Below, in pieces: positions 1 through 5,162 of a DNA stretch of 11,730 nucleotides; positions within the stretch are counted from its first letter, which is position 1, and each line of letters begins with the position of its first letter. Below the pieces are notes generated by a model. It was not told the DNA's origin and searched no databases. It worked only from the letters and a program-made list of their open reading frames with translations. The DNA is from Candidatus Saccharimonadales bacterium (GTDB lineage Bacteria; Patescibacteriota; Saccharimonadia; Saccharimonadales; Saccharimonadaceae): NCBI GenBank assembly GCA_030146045.1, contig JASLDG010000003.1, forward strand, positions 1 to 11,730, written 5' to 3'. The translations under genes were made by a program, and so were the position numbers.

Positions 1-213
1 AATAGATACTATGATCTCGTTGACCAACTCCTTGATCAGCAAGAGGACAACCAACAAAGAGATCCGTCACTGCAACAGAAGTATAAGGAAGTATCTGCGC
101 GACTCAGAGCAGTTCGCTCGCTACGCAGCAGTTGCCAAAGAGACTTCTTCCATCACCAATCTGGTTCGCATCCTCTTCGGGTGCTTGCAGCATGGATACG
201 TCAACGTCTCTGA
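1..213 (+). CDS. 3' end of an unknown gene (partial)
   Basis: This frame is open from the first base to a TGA at 211-213, giving 70 residues of a protein that starts outside the window. The visible part is hydrophilic and Gln/Arg-rich. Its first half (DLVDQLLDQQED through QQKYKEVSARLRAV) looks helical, perhaps a coiled coil, and the tail is basic (AAWIRQRL). A competing frame at 11-229 opens with an ATG. I prefer this frame because its codons resemble the neighbouring genes, whereas the other frame has an unusually GC-rich third position and uses AGG, which is rare here. The stop lies 20 nt before a strong terminator, as expected for the last gene of a unit. I do not recognise the family. Confidence 0.5.
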   Translation, partial: NRYYDLVDQLLDQQEDNQQRDPSLQQKYKEVSARLRAVRSLRSSCQRDFFHHQSGSHPLRVLAAWIRQRL

Positions 214-233
214 CCACCGCCCACCTTGAGTAG

Positions 234-267
234 AAATCGCCCACCGGTTTCCTCGGTGGGCGATTTT
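234..267 (+). terminator. Rho-independent terminator of the upstream gene
   Basis: A perfect 13-bp stem (AAATCGCCCACCG at 234-246 with its complement at 254-266) closes a 7-nt loop. The flanking A and T runs are partly built into the stem. It lies 20 nt after the TGA of the partial gene. Confidence 0.88.
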
Positions 268-290
268 CATTGTAAAAAATGCCTTTAGCA

Positions 291-321
291 TTGACGCCTC
301 ACCAGACCCTCGCGGTATAAT
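291..321 (+). promoter_or_regulatory. Sigma70-like promoter for the structured RNA
   Basis: A -35 box TTGACG (291-296) and a perfect -10 TATAAT (316-321) are separated by 19 nt, slightly long. The predicted start near 328-330 coincides with the first base of the long closing stem of the RNA downstream, which supports both calls. Confidence 0.65.
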
Positions 322-327
322 AAACAT

Positions 328-523
328 AAGCCGTGTGAGTACTGGGAAACCTTTCTACTTTGCAGGCTTTTACGATTCAAGCTGGTATGCCGCGTGCCCC
401 TGCCAGACTTACAAACAAACGCTACTTCAGGCAATAACAATTCGTGCAAGCGGTGCATGTATTGGCCTTGTAGTTCCACCCCGAATTCCGCATGCTGACT
501 ATCTTTTCATGGTCAGTCTTTTT
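328..523 (+). ncRNA. Structured non-coding RNA of about 195 nt, family unknown (6S-like size)
   Basis: A promoter is followed by about 165 nt without convincing coding potential, then an intrinsic terminator. The ends pair in a long imperfect helix: 330-331 with 494-495, 333-337 with 489-493, 338-340 with 485-487, 342 with 483, and 344-346 with 479-481. Further in are CTAC 355-358 with GTAG 470-473, a hairpin GGCAATA...TATTGGCC (430-467), and a hairpin at 382-406 (CTGGTA/TGCCAG). AGGC 364-367 and 430-432 compete for 465-467, so alternative folds exist. A rod closed at its ends, about 190 nt long and ending in a terminator, resembles 6S RNA. I saw no signature of SRP RNA, RNase P RNA or tmRNA. 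It could instead be a leader or attenuator of the gene at 565, because no separate promoter is obvious between 523 and 551. Confidence 0.55.
495..523 (+). terminator. Terminator ending the structured RNA
   Basis: An 8-bp stem with one G-U pair (CTGACTAT 495-502 with ATGGTCAG 509-516) closes a 6-nt loop and is followed by TCTTTTT. It abuts the 3' strand of the RNA's closing helix and lies 41 nt before the next ATG. Confidence 0.75.
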
Positions 524-550
524 AAACCCAAAATCTAAGTTCAATCTCGA

Positions 551-556
551 AGGGGG
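551..556 (+). promoter_or_regulatory. G-rich ribosome binding site AGGGGG
   Basis: AGGGGG lies 8 nt before the ATG at 565 and fixes that start. The same 9-mer AGGGGGAAT, at the same distance, precedes the gene at 9209. Confidence 0.7.
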
Positions 557-564
557 AATAAGAG

Positions 565-816
565 ATGAATACACCTAACACTATCAACACACCAGTCGAT
601 ATCACTGCCATGCACTTTGGACGTGACATGCGTGCGATTCCGCGTCGTATGGAATACCAGGGCGAAAGCATTGATTTCATCGACAATGGGCTGCGCGCCA
701 CTGTTCGTCGGGGAGCACACATCGCTCAGATTTTGACGATGACCGACGGCCAGAGATCGTTTCGTCTTCGAAGCGATAACTATGGCGGCAGCTGGACACT
801 CCTTGGCATTTGCTAG
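565..816 (+). CDS. Small conserved-looking protein of unknown function (83 aa)
   Basis: A small soluble protein without signal peptide or membrane segment. After a Thr/Asn-rich start (residues 1-13) it shows alternating charged and hydrophobic residues typical of a compact beta fold: SIDFIDNGLRATVRRG, AHIAQILTM, RSFRLRSD, SWTLLGI. The start is set by AGGGGG 8 nt upstream. The gene sits between the terminator of the structured RNA and its own terminator at 839. It is therefore either a single-gene unit reached by readthrough from the promoter at 291 or driven by a weak promoter I cannot see. I do not recognise the family. The good ribosome binding site, clean termination and regular pattern make it very likely real. 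Confidence 0.8.
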   Translation: MNTPNTINTPVDITAMHFGRDMRAIPRRMEYQGESIDFIDNGLRATVRRGAHIAQILTMTDGQRSFRLRSDNYGGSWTLLGIC

Positions 817-824
817 GAGTGTCC
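794..824 (+). repeat. Inverted repeat across the stop codon of the small gene
   Basis: GGACACTCC (794-802) and GGAGTGTCC (816-824) form a perfect 9-bp stem with a 13-nt loop. The TAG stop (814-816) sits at the start of the right arm. No T-run follows, so it is not a classical terminator alone. It lies just before one and may protect the 3' end or assist termination. Confidence 0.6.
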
Positions 825-838
825 GCCAGTTCATCAAG

Positions 839-859
839 AAGCCCAGCGTGGGTTTTTTT
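839..859 (+). terminator. Terminator after the small gene
   Basis: A 7-bp stem with one G-U pair (AAGCCCA 839-845 with TGGGTTT 849-855) has a GCG loop and runs into a 7-T tract (853-859). It lies 22 nt after the stop codon. Confidence 0.85.
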
Positions 860-869
860 GTTTGCAGGC

Positions 870-898
870 TTGCAATTCTATACAAAAGAGAGAATAAT
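870..898 (+). promoter_or_regulatory. Candidate promoter for the 909 gene
   Basis: TTGCAA (870-875), 17 nt, then AATAAT (893-898). The predicted start at about 905 leaves at most a few nucleotides before the ATG at 909, and no ribosome binding site is visible. A leaderless message is likely. Confidence 0.45.
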
Positions 899-908
899 AA
901 CCCTCACT

Positions 909-1970
909 ATGAGCGAGATGAACAACACACCCCCCAATTCAATAGATCATCAAGATAGTACATGGCTAGACATCCTCGACGGCCCGCAACCAAACCCATT
1001 CACGCAAGGAGCGGCACTTGCGCGCGAGTACGAAGTTATGCTGAATGAACTAGCGACTGAGAGTGATTTTGATAGCCAAATTGGTTACGAAATCATGGCT
1101 GAGCTTGATGAAAAAGCAGGGCATCTTTCCACTCCATGTATCGTTACGGGCAACATCATCGAACGAGATTATGCCATCATCGACAGTGATAATGAGCCCG
1201 ACGAAGACGGCATTATTCAGCAACAATACGTTACAGGAGGTGACCAAATTTTCGTCGAAAACAAAGAACTTACCTCACACGGCTATGTATGTAAGCTTGA
1301 CACGGACACCGAAACAGCACCATGGCAAGTCTACCATCTTGCGTCAGGTCCAGTCGAACGAGTCGATAATCTTAGCGTTCCCGGAGTAGTTACCTGCTTC
1401 GCACAGCGCTACTATCTACTACCAATCGACGGTACGGTCGAGGTCACTCCACAGGAGATAAGTACACCGGAGCCCGACACAGGATCGCTCAGCCTGTACG
1501 CCCCCGCGAGTATATCGCACGTTGAAGAGGCAATCCTCAATGCAGATCCACATAACAAACACGACATCCTCAGCACCGCTCTTCGTCGCCTCTCGACTGT
1601 CGATATCAATAATGAGCCGAATCTTATTGCCGACCCACAGCTCGTTGGCAAGCTCACGACCTATATTGATAGACTACTTGATCTTGACAAGGACACATTA
1701 TATGAAATGCGAAAAGAGGGTGTTATTCTTGTGCTCGGTGATGACAAAGAGTCACTGATCGGTGGTGCCGTTATTAACCGACAGCAAGCATTCCATGGTA
1801 CTGTGACCGGTATTCACGCTGCACGACTTGCGCCCGATGCACCTCTTCAGCTCTGTCTTGGTATGCAAGTACCCACGACTGCTTCGGCTTGGCAATCAAT
1901 GATCATCCCACTCACAGACTCGCTCTCACTTGAGAAGTGCAACCAACTCTCGATTCACACCAGTGAGTAA
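909..1970 (+). CDS. Acidic protein of unknown function (353 aa)
   Basis: A soluble, acidic protein with no signal peptide or membrane segment. The frame is open back to 810, but that extension reads through the preceding terminator, so I take the ATG at 909 (alternative 918). Residues 1-70 are acidic and helical (WLDILDG, REYEVMLNELAT). Residues 76-180 look beta-rich (CIVTGNIIERDYAIID, GYVCKLDTD, WQVYHLASG, VTCFAQRYYLLPIDG). After a Pro/Glu linker (181-192), residues 200-270 are helical and acidic (SHVEEAILNADPHNKHDILSTAL). The last 80 residues again look alpha/beta (GVILVLGDD, LQLCLGMQV, SMIIPLTDS). The pattern suggests two folded domains. I do not recognise the family. It precedes another unknown gene in the same direction, which has its own promoter. 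Confidence 0.85.
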   Translation: MSEMNNTPPNSIDHQDSTWLDILDGPQPNPFTQGAALAREYEVMLNELATESDFDSQIGYEIMAELDEKAGHLSTPCIVTGNIIERDYAIIDSDNEPDEDGIIQQQYVTGGDQIFVENKELTSHGYVCKLDTDTETAPWQVYHLASGPVERVDNLSVPGVVTCFAQRYYLLPIDGTVEVTPQEISTPEPDTGSLSLYAPASISHVEEAILNADPHNKHDILSTALRRLSTVDINNEPNLIADPQLVGKLTTYIDRLLDLDKDTLYEMRKEGVILVLGDDKESLIGGAVINRQQAFHGTVTGIHAARLAPDAPLQLCLGMQVPTTASAWQSMIIPLTDSLSLEKCNQLSIHTSE

Positions 1971-1981
1971 CACATACTTCA

Positions 1982-2010
1982 TTGACCGCACCACGTAAAC
2001 CATGTATAAC
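1982..2010 (+). promoter_or_regulatory. Sigma70-like promoter for the 2021 gene
   Basis: TTGACC (1982-1987), a 17-nt spacer and TATAAC (2005-2010). It lies between the stop of the 909 gene and the next ATG, with a predicted start near 2017. It separates the two unknown genes into different transcription units, although readthrough is possible. Confidence 0.65.
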
Positions 2011-2020
2011 TAGGGACAAC

Positions 2021-3001
2021 ATGAGAGGAATGGTCGATATGCAGCCGAGCGTGAGCCAGCACGAAAGCACGTCCGCCGATGTCTCAAACCTATTCATCCC
2101 CGAGCGACAGTTTTGGCAACCCGAAGCAGCTGAACGATTTCTTGATGCCGATGGCCGCCCACGCCGCTCGAGCAATGGCGAGCCTGACTTTGAAAAGATT
2201 CCTGTACCACTTATCGATGCCGATACGTATCCTATTGTTTCAATTCCGGCGCTTGCGCACGCAATTAAGTCGCTCCATATCCCCGAATATACGTATCCTA
2301 AAAAATATCGTAAACGTCTTGCTGACGGATCGGAAGTGATGCAATTTCATCGCGACAATGTTGATCATGTCCAAGAGCAATACCTATACAGCAGTCCAGA
2401 TACCGATGAGCGACTGAGGTCCTTCTGTTACAACACCGAGAGACAAATGGTCGAGCCCTGGATTGCCCATAACTGCAAAACGCTGTTTTTTGAAAGCGCG
2501 CCAGTGCCCGAGCCTGACTTAGCGCATAGCCATCATAAAGGCGCTCTGGTGACCGCGCAGTTTCTCATGGCAGCTGCTGCCCTAAGCCGCTCCAATGCCA
2601 TCGTGAGCCCACTCCTTATGAGTCGGCGAGTCTCGATCGAATCAGGTGTTGCTATACCAGAGTCGGCCATCGATGAACGTTCGGGCGTTGACCTTCGCGC
2701 CAAAGATAATTTTGAAATGCGCTACAAAAAACTCGAGCAAGGCTTTCAAAAAGCCAAGGAGGACTACGCCGACAAAGTCCCGCGCGAGTCGATCTTTTGG
2801 TTGTACCGCGACGAAGCACTTAATGCACACCCGAATAATGTCGTGCGCATCCTCGGTACTATCGCCACTGTCACGCCATGGAACTACAGTCGATTTTTCC
2901 GCAACAACCTCAGCGGCCATCAGGTCATCCGCGAACATAGAAATACCCTGAGAGAACGAACCCTCAGGGCACACCAAAAAGTAAGAGAACGAGCGTCTTA
3001 G
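2021..3001 (+). CDS. Protein of unknown function (about 326 aa)
   Basis: A soluble protein without a clear signal peptide or recognised motif. The frame is open to 1982, but the promoter's -10 box ends at 2010, so translation starts at 2021 or later. ATG 2021 would be almost leaderless. ATG 2039 is preceded by AGAGGA at 2024-2029 with 9-nt spacing and is an equally good choice (320 aa). Visible features are a charged N-terminal third (RKRLADGSEVM), one moderately hydrophobic stretch (GALVTAQFLMAAAAL, too short and mixed for a sure membrane segment), a Lys/Glu helix (EMRYKKLEQGFQKAKEDY), and an aromatic and Arg-rich tail (WNYSRFFRNN, then RERTLRAHQKVRERAS). The basic C-terminus could bind nucleic acid or acidic partners, but that is a guess. 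It converges with FKBP, overlapping 4 nt. Confidence 0.82.
   Translation: MRGMVDMQPSVSQHESTSADVSNLFIPERQFWQPEAAERFLDADGRPRRSSNGEPDFEKIPVPLIDADTYPIVSIPALAHAIKSLHIPEYTYPKKYRKRLADGSEVMQFHRDNVDHVQEQYLYSSPDTDERLRSFCYNTERQMVEPWIAHNCKTLFFESAPVPEPDLAHSHHKGALVTAQFLMAAAALSRSNAIVSPLLMSRRVSIESGVAIPESAIDERSGVDLRAKDNFEMRYKKLEQGFQKAKEDYADKVPRESIFWLYRDEALNAHPNNVVRILGTIATVTPWNYSRFFRNNLSGHQVIREHRNTLRERTLRAHQKVRERAS
2946..2969 (-). terminator. Candidate terminator for FKBP inside the convergent gene
   Basis: CCCTGAG (2946-2952) and CTCAGGG (2963-2969) form a 7-bp stem with a 10-nt loop. Read on the minus strand it lies about 30 nt after the FKBP stop and is followed by the weak T-rich TATTTCT. It sits within the last codons of the plus-strand gene, as expected when two convergent genes overlap and no spacer is left. 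Confidence 0.4.
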
Positions 3002-3366
3002 TTAATCGCCACAAGCTCGATATCAAATACTAAGTCACTGTTTGCCGGGATGTTTGGGGCGGGGGAGTTGGCGCCATAGGCCTGCTCGGCCGGAATAACC
3101 AAGCGACGTACGCCGCCAATCTTCATACCAGGTACACCATCGGTCCAGCCTTTGATCACCTGGTTTAGTCCAAAACTAATGGGACGCCCAAAATCATGTG
3201 AGCTCTGAAAAATCGTTCCATCTTTCACTAATGCTCCTGTGTAGTGCGCGGTGATTGTTGCGCCAGTTGGCACCTCATCCCCTGTTCCTGCTACAACATC
3301 GACAATTTCAAGTTGGTCAACTTTTTCACGCGGCTCAAAATCCGCCATTTTTGTTCCTTCTAACAT
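2998..3366 (-). CDS. FKBP-type peptidyl-prolyl cis-trans isomerase (122 aa)
   Basis: A cytoplasmic FKBP-fold enzyme that catalyses cis-trans isomerisation of Xaa-Pro bonds. Residues 20-121 match one FKBP domain: G-TGDEVPTG, the active-site Tyr in HYTG (Y42), GTIFQSS (51-56), VIKGWTDGVPGMKIGG (70-85, core Trp W75), RRLVIPAEQAYG (Y97), and IPANSDLVFDIELVAI at the end. FKBP12-like proteins usually have FDSS where this one has FQSS, so the active-site Asp is replaced by Gln. The start at 3366 is fixed by AAAGGAG seven nt upstream; the open frame extends further but through promoter sequence. There is no signal peptide or trigger-factor part. It is divergent from the HD gene and overlaps the convergent upstream gene by 4 nt. 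The family assignment is firm. Its substrate is unknown. Confidence 0.95.
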   Translation of the reverse strand: MLEGTKMADFEPREKVDQLEIVDVVAGTGDEVPTGATITAHYTGALVKDGTIFQSSHDFGRPISFGLNQVIKGWTDGVPGMKIGGVRRLVIPAEQAYGANSPAPNIPANSDLVFDIELVAIN

Positions 3367-3373
3367 ATGTAAT

Positions 3374-3391
3374 CTCCTTTCTTTTAGTATA
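3374..3391 (-). promoter_or_regulatory. FKBP -10 box and ribosome binding site
   Basis: On the minus strand TATACT (3386-3391) is followed by AAAGGAG (3374-3380), seven nt before the ATG at 3366. No good -35 box is seen. This is a canonical leader with a ribosome binding site, unlike several neighbours. Confidence 0.6.
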
Positions 3392-3401
3392 TCAGGTAGC
3401 G

Positions 3402-3410
3402 TGCTATAAT
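3402..3410 (+). promoter_or_regulatory. Extended -10 promoter for the HD gene
   Basis: TGC followed by a perfect TATAAT (3405-3410). The -35 region (TTTTAG, 3382-3387) is weak, as is common for extended -10 promoters. The predicted start near 3417 leaves a leader of about 16 nt without a ribosome binding site. It lies back to back with the FKBP promoter, so the two may share regulation. Confidence 0.6.
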
Positions 3411-3433
3411 GAACGTGCCAGTTCGGCAATATC

Positions 3434-4387
3434 ATGGAAAAACATTCTCCATCATACGAACACTCCAACGCCCTGGACTTTCGCGCCGATATCTTGAACA
3501 CAATCCATCAACAATTACCAGAGTTCGATCTTCCGTCGCAAGACCTTGATGTTATAGTTGAGAATTTACATGAAGTGTATCGCAAGTACGGCAATCCAGC
3601 CTCGGAAACCTATCTGCCATATCATAATCATATCCACTCGCTTGATGTACTTAAGCGAGCCGTCACGATCGCTGCGATCCATCAAAAAATTGCCCCTGAT
3701 CGGATTGATGACCGCACCATTGCACTGACAATGATCGCCGCTTCAGGCCACGATAACGACCAACATGTAGCCGCTGAAAACGAAACAGACGAACAAATCA
3801 GCGCGCGTACCATCCGTGATCAAATGTTGAAGCGAGGCTACCCGCCGCACGAGGCCAAGCGCGTCTACGATGGCATTATCGCCACAACCGCCGATCGAAG
3901 CAACGGTCATGTTACGCAACCAAAAGTACGAGAGGGGAGTCGTGATCCACTCAAACTCATTGTCGCCATGGCAGATATCCAGTCGACAACCATGGAGGGA
4001 AGTATGCGAATGCTGGTCGATGTTCCAAAGCTCTATTTCGAAAGCACGCCACCCACTTCCAATACACTTCACGGCCATATTGTCGGTCTGACAAAATTCC
4101 TTTTAAGTCAGTACAGTTTCGTCAGCGATCGAATCGATTCCGTCGCGGGTGATCTTCGATATTACTACGACGAGCCAACTGCCGAGCTCATTGCCGACCA
4201 ACATCGTGAAGCATTTCGAAGTCATGGCCTCAGCGCAATCCACACTGCCAAACATATTCATGAGCGTGCAGAGCACGTTCAAAACGAACTAAGCAAACGT
4301 ATCGAAGAAATTCCACGTACGCCTAAGCAAGCAAGTGACATGGCCTGTATCGCACTCCGAGCTGCCATCGAATCACTTTCGCGATAG
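3434..4387 (+). CDS. HD-domain metal-dependent phosphohydrolase, PDE-like motif (317 aa)
   Basis: A soluble protein of the HD superfamily, whose members use bound metal ions to cleave phosphoester bonds in nucleotides or signalling molecules. Y63-H-N-x-x-H68-S-x-D-V72 reads like the first metal motif of class I cyclic nucleotide phosphodiesterases (HNxxHAxDV). H106-D107 in ASGHDND is the defining HD pair, and D181 in VAMADIQS fits the fourth metal ligand. The spacing is normal for the superfamily, so the active site looks intact. Residues 1-58 form a helical N-terminus. Residues 190-317 are a helical C-terminal region without recognised motifs (ELIADQHREAFRSHG, HERAEHVQNELSKRIEEI). The substrate cannot be told from sequence: a cyclic nucleotide, (p)ppGpp or a nucleotide monophosphate are all possible. 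It has its own promoter and ends 28 nt before the ABC gene. Confidence 0.85.
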   Translation: MEKHSPSYEHSNALDFRADILNTIHQQLPEFDLPSQDLDVIVENLHEVYRKYGNPASETYLPYHNHIHSLDVLKRAVTIAAIHQKIAPDRIDDRTIALTMIAASGHDNDQHVAAENETDEQISARTIRDQMLKRGYPPHEAKRVYDGIIATTADRSNGHVTQPKVREGSRDPLKLIVAMADIQSTTMEGSMRMLVDVPKLYFESTPPTSNTLHGHIVGLTKFLLSQYSFVSDRIDSVAGDLRYYYDEPTAELIADQHREAFRSHGLSAIHTAKHIHERAEHVQNELSKRIEEIPRTPKQASDMACIALRAAIESLSR

Positions 4388-4395
4388 GTTTGTGG

Positions 4396-4406
4396 TGGTA
4401 TATACT
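4396..4406 (+). promoter_or_regulatory. Extended -10 promoter for the ABC exporter operon
   Basis: TGG then TATATACT (4399-4406). The box ends 9 nt before the ATG at 4416, and no ribosome binding site is present, so the transcript would be nearly leaderless. The same TGGTATACT word with the same 9-nt gap precedes the minus-strand gene at 10532. Confidence 0.6.
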
Positions 4407-4415
4407 GAAAAGAGT

Positions 4416-5162
4416 ATGAATATTGTTTCTATCAAACACTTTGCTATGGATTTCAGTGGCAAACAAGTAATCAAAGACCTATCATTTGATGTTAAGCGCG
4501 GCGAAGTCTTCGGATTCCTGGGCAGTAACGGTTCTGGCAAGACAACAACAATTCGATCTCTTCTTGGCATTTACCAGCCAAGTGCCGGGGAGCTCCTGAT
4601 CGATGGCGAGCCATTCCGAGTCGACGGCGCCGTAAAGCTTGGCTACCTACCAGAAGAGCGTGGGCTCTACAAAAAAGAGTCCGTCATTGATGCAATGGTG
4701 TACTTCGGCCAGCTCAAAGGCCTTTCTCGCGACGAAGCCAAGAAGCGCTCATACGCATTTCTTGAACGAGTTAAGCTCGCCGACAAAGCAACGACTCGAC
4801 TTGATAAATTGTCTGGCGGACAGCAGCAAAAAATTCAGCTTGGCATTACAATCATGAATGATCCTGAACTGTTGATTCTCGACGAGCCAACTAAAGGATT
4901 CGACCCAGTGAACCGCCGACTCCTCATGGACATTATCGAGGAACACCAACGTGCCGGTGCAACCGTCATTTTCGTCAGCCACCAAATGGAAGAGGTCGAG
5001 CGCCTCTGTGATCGTATTATTCTTCTCAAAGACGGCACCGCGCATGCTTATGGCACTATTGCTGAAGTTCGTAAAAAGTTTAATGGTAAATCGCTCGACG
5101 ACATCTTTCTTGAGGTATATGGCGATGAAAACAACGAAGCAGAGGAGGCTCGTGATGCATAA
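4416..5162 (+). CDS. ABC exporter ATP-binding subunit (248 aa), NatA/YhaQ type
   Basis: The cytoplasmic ATPase that powers the permease encoded next. It shows Walker A GSNGSGKTT (36-44), a Q-loop region YLPEERGLY (78-85) of the type seen in the NatA/YhaQ group, signature LSGGQQQK (132-139), Walker B LLILDEP (152-158), D-loop region GFDP (161-164) and switch His in VSHQ (H189). All catalytic residues are intact. An acidic C-terminal tail (GDENNEAEEARDA) follows a short region after the ATPase core. The start at 4416 is chosen because an extended -10 box ends at 4406; the frame runs on to 4335 but inside the HD gene. Its last 8 nt overlap the permease, and the permease ribosome binding site lies in its coding sequence. 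Sodium export or toxic-compound efflux are the usual roles of relatives. The substrate here is unknown. Confidence 0.95.
   Translation: MNIVSIKHFAMDFSGKQVIKDLSFDVKRGEVFGFLGSNGSGKTTTIRSLLGIYQPSAGELLIDGEPFRVDGAVKLGYLPEERGLYKKESVIDAMVYFGQLKGLSRDEAKKRSYAFLERVKLADKATTRLDKLSGGQQQKIQLGITIMNDPELLILDEPTKGFDPVNRRLLMDIIEEHQRAGATVIFVSHQMEEVERLCDRIILLKDGTAHAYGTIAEVRKKFNGKSLDDIFLEVYGDENNEAEEARDA
5141..5148 (+). promoter_or_regulatory. Ribosome binding site of the permease inside the ATPase gene
   Basis: AGAGGAGG lies 6 nt before the ATG at 5155. It decides the permease start within a much longer open frame and sets up coupled translation. Confidence 0.8.

Noticed and set aside
160..185. GGTTCGCATCC resembling a tRNA T-loop
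   Set aside because: The flanking bases do not form a T-stem, and no acceptor or anticodon stem is found around it.
11..229. 72-codon frame with ATG at the window start
   Set aside because: It overlaps the frame open from base 1. Its third-position composition and AGG codons are unlike the neighbouring genes, and no ribosome binding site is visible. It cannot be fully excluded.
335..538. 67-codon frame through the structured RNA
   Set aside because: It has no ribosome binding site, reads through the terminator hairpin and T-run, and has a Cys/Tyr-rich chance-like composition.
810..908. N-terminal extension of the 909 gene
   Set aside because: It would translate the terminator of the preceding gene (839-859) and the promoter region; no ribosome binding site is seen near 810.
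2180..2525. Repeated GAGCCTGACTT at about 2180 and 2510
   Set aside because: It is a short coincidental match within coding sequence (EPDF and EPDL) with no further similarity around it.
4335..4415. N-terminal extension of the ABC ATPase
   Set aside because: It lies inside the HD gene in another frame. The ATPase family starts at MNIVSI, and the promoter is downstream of 4335.
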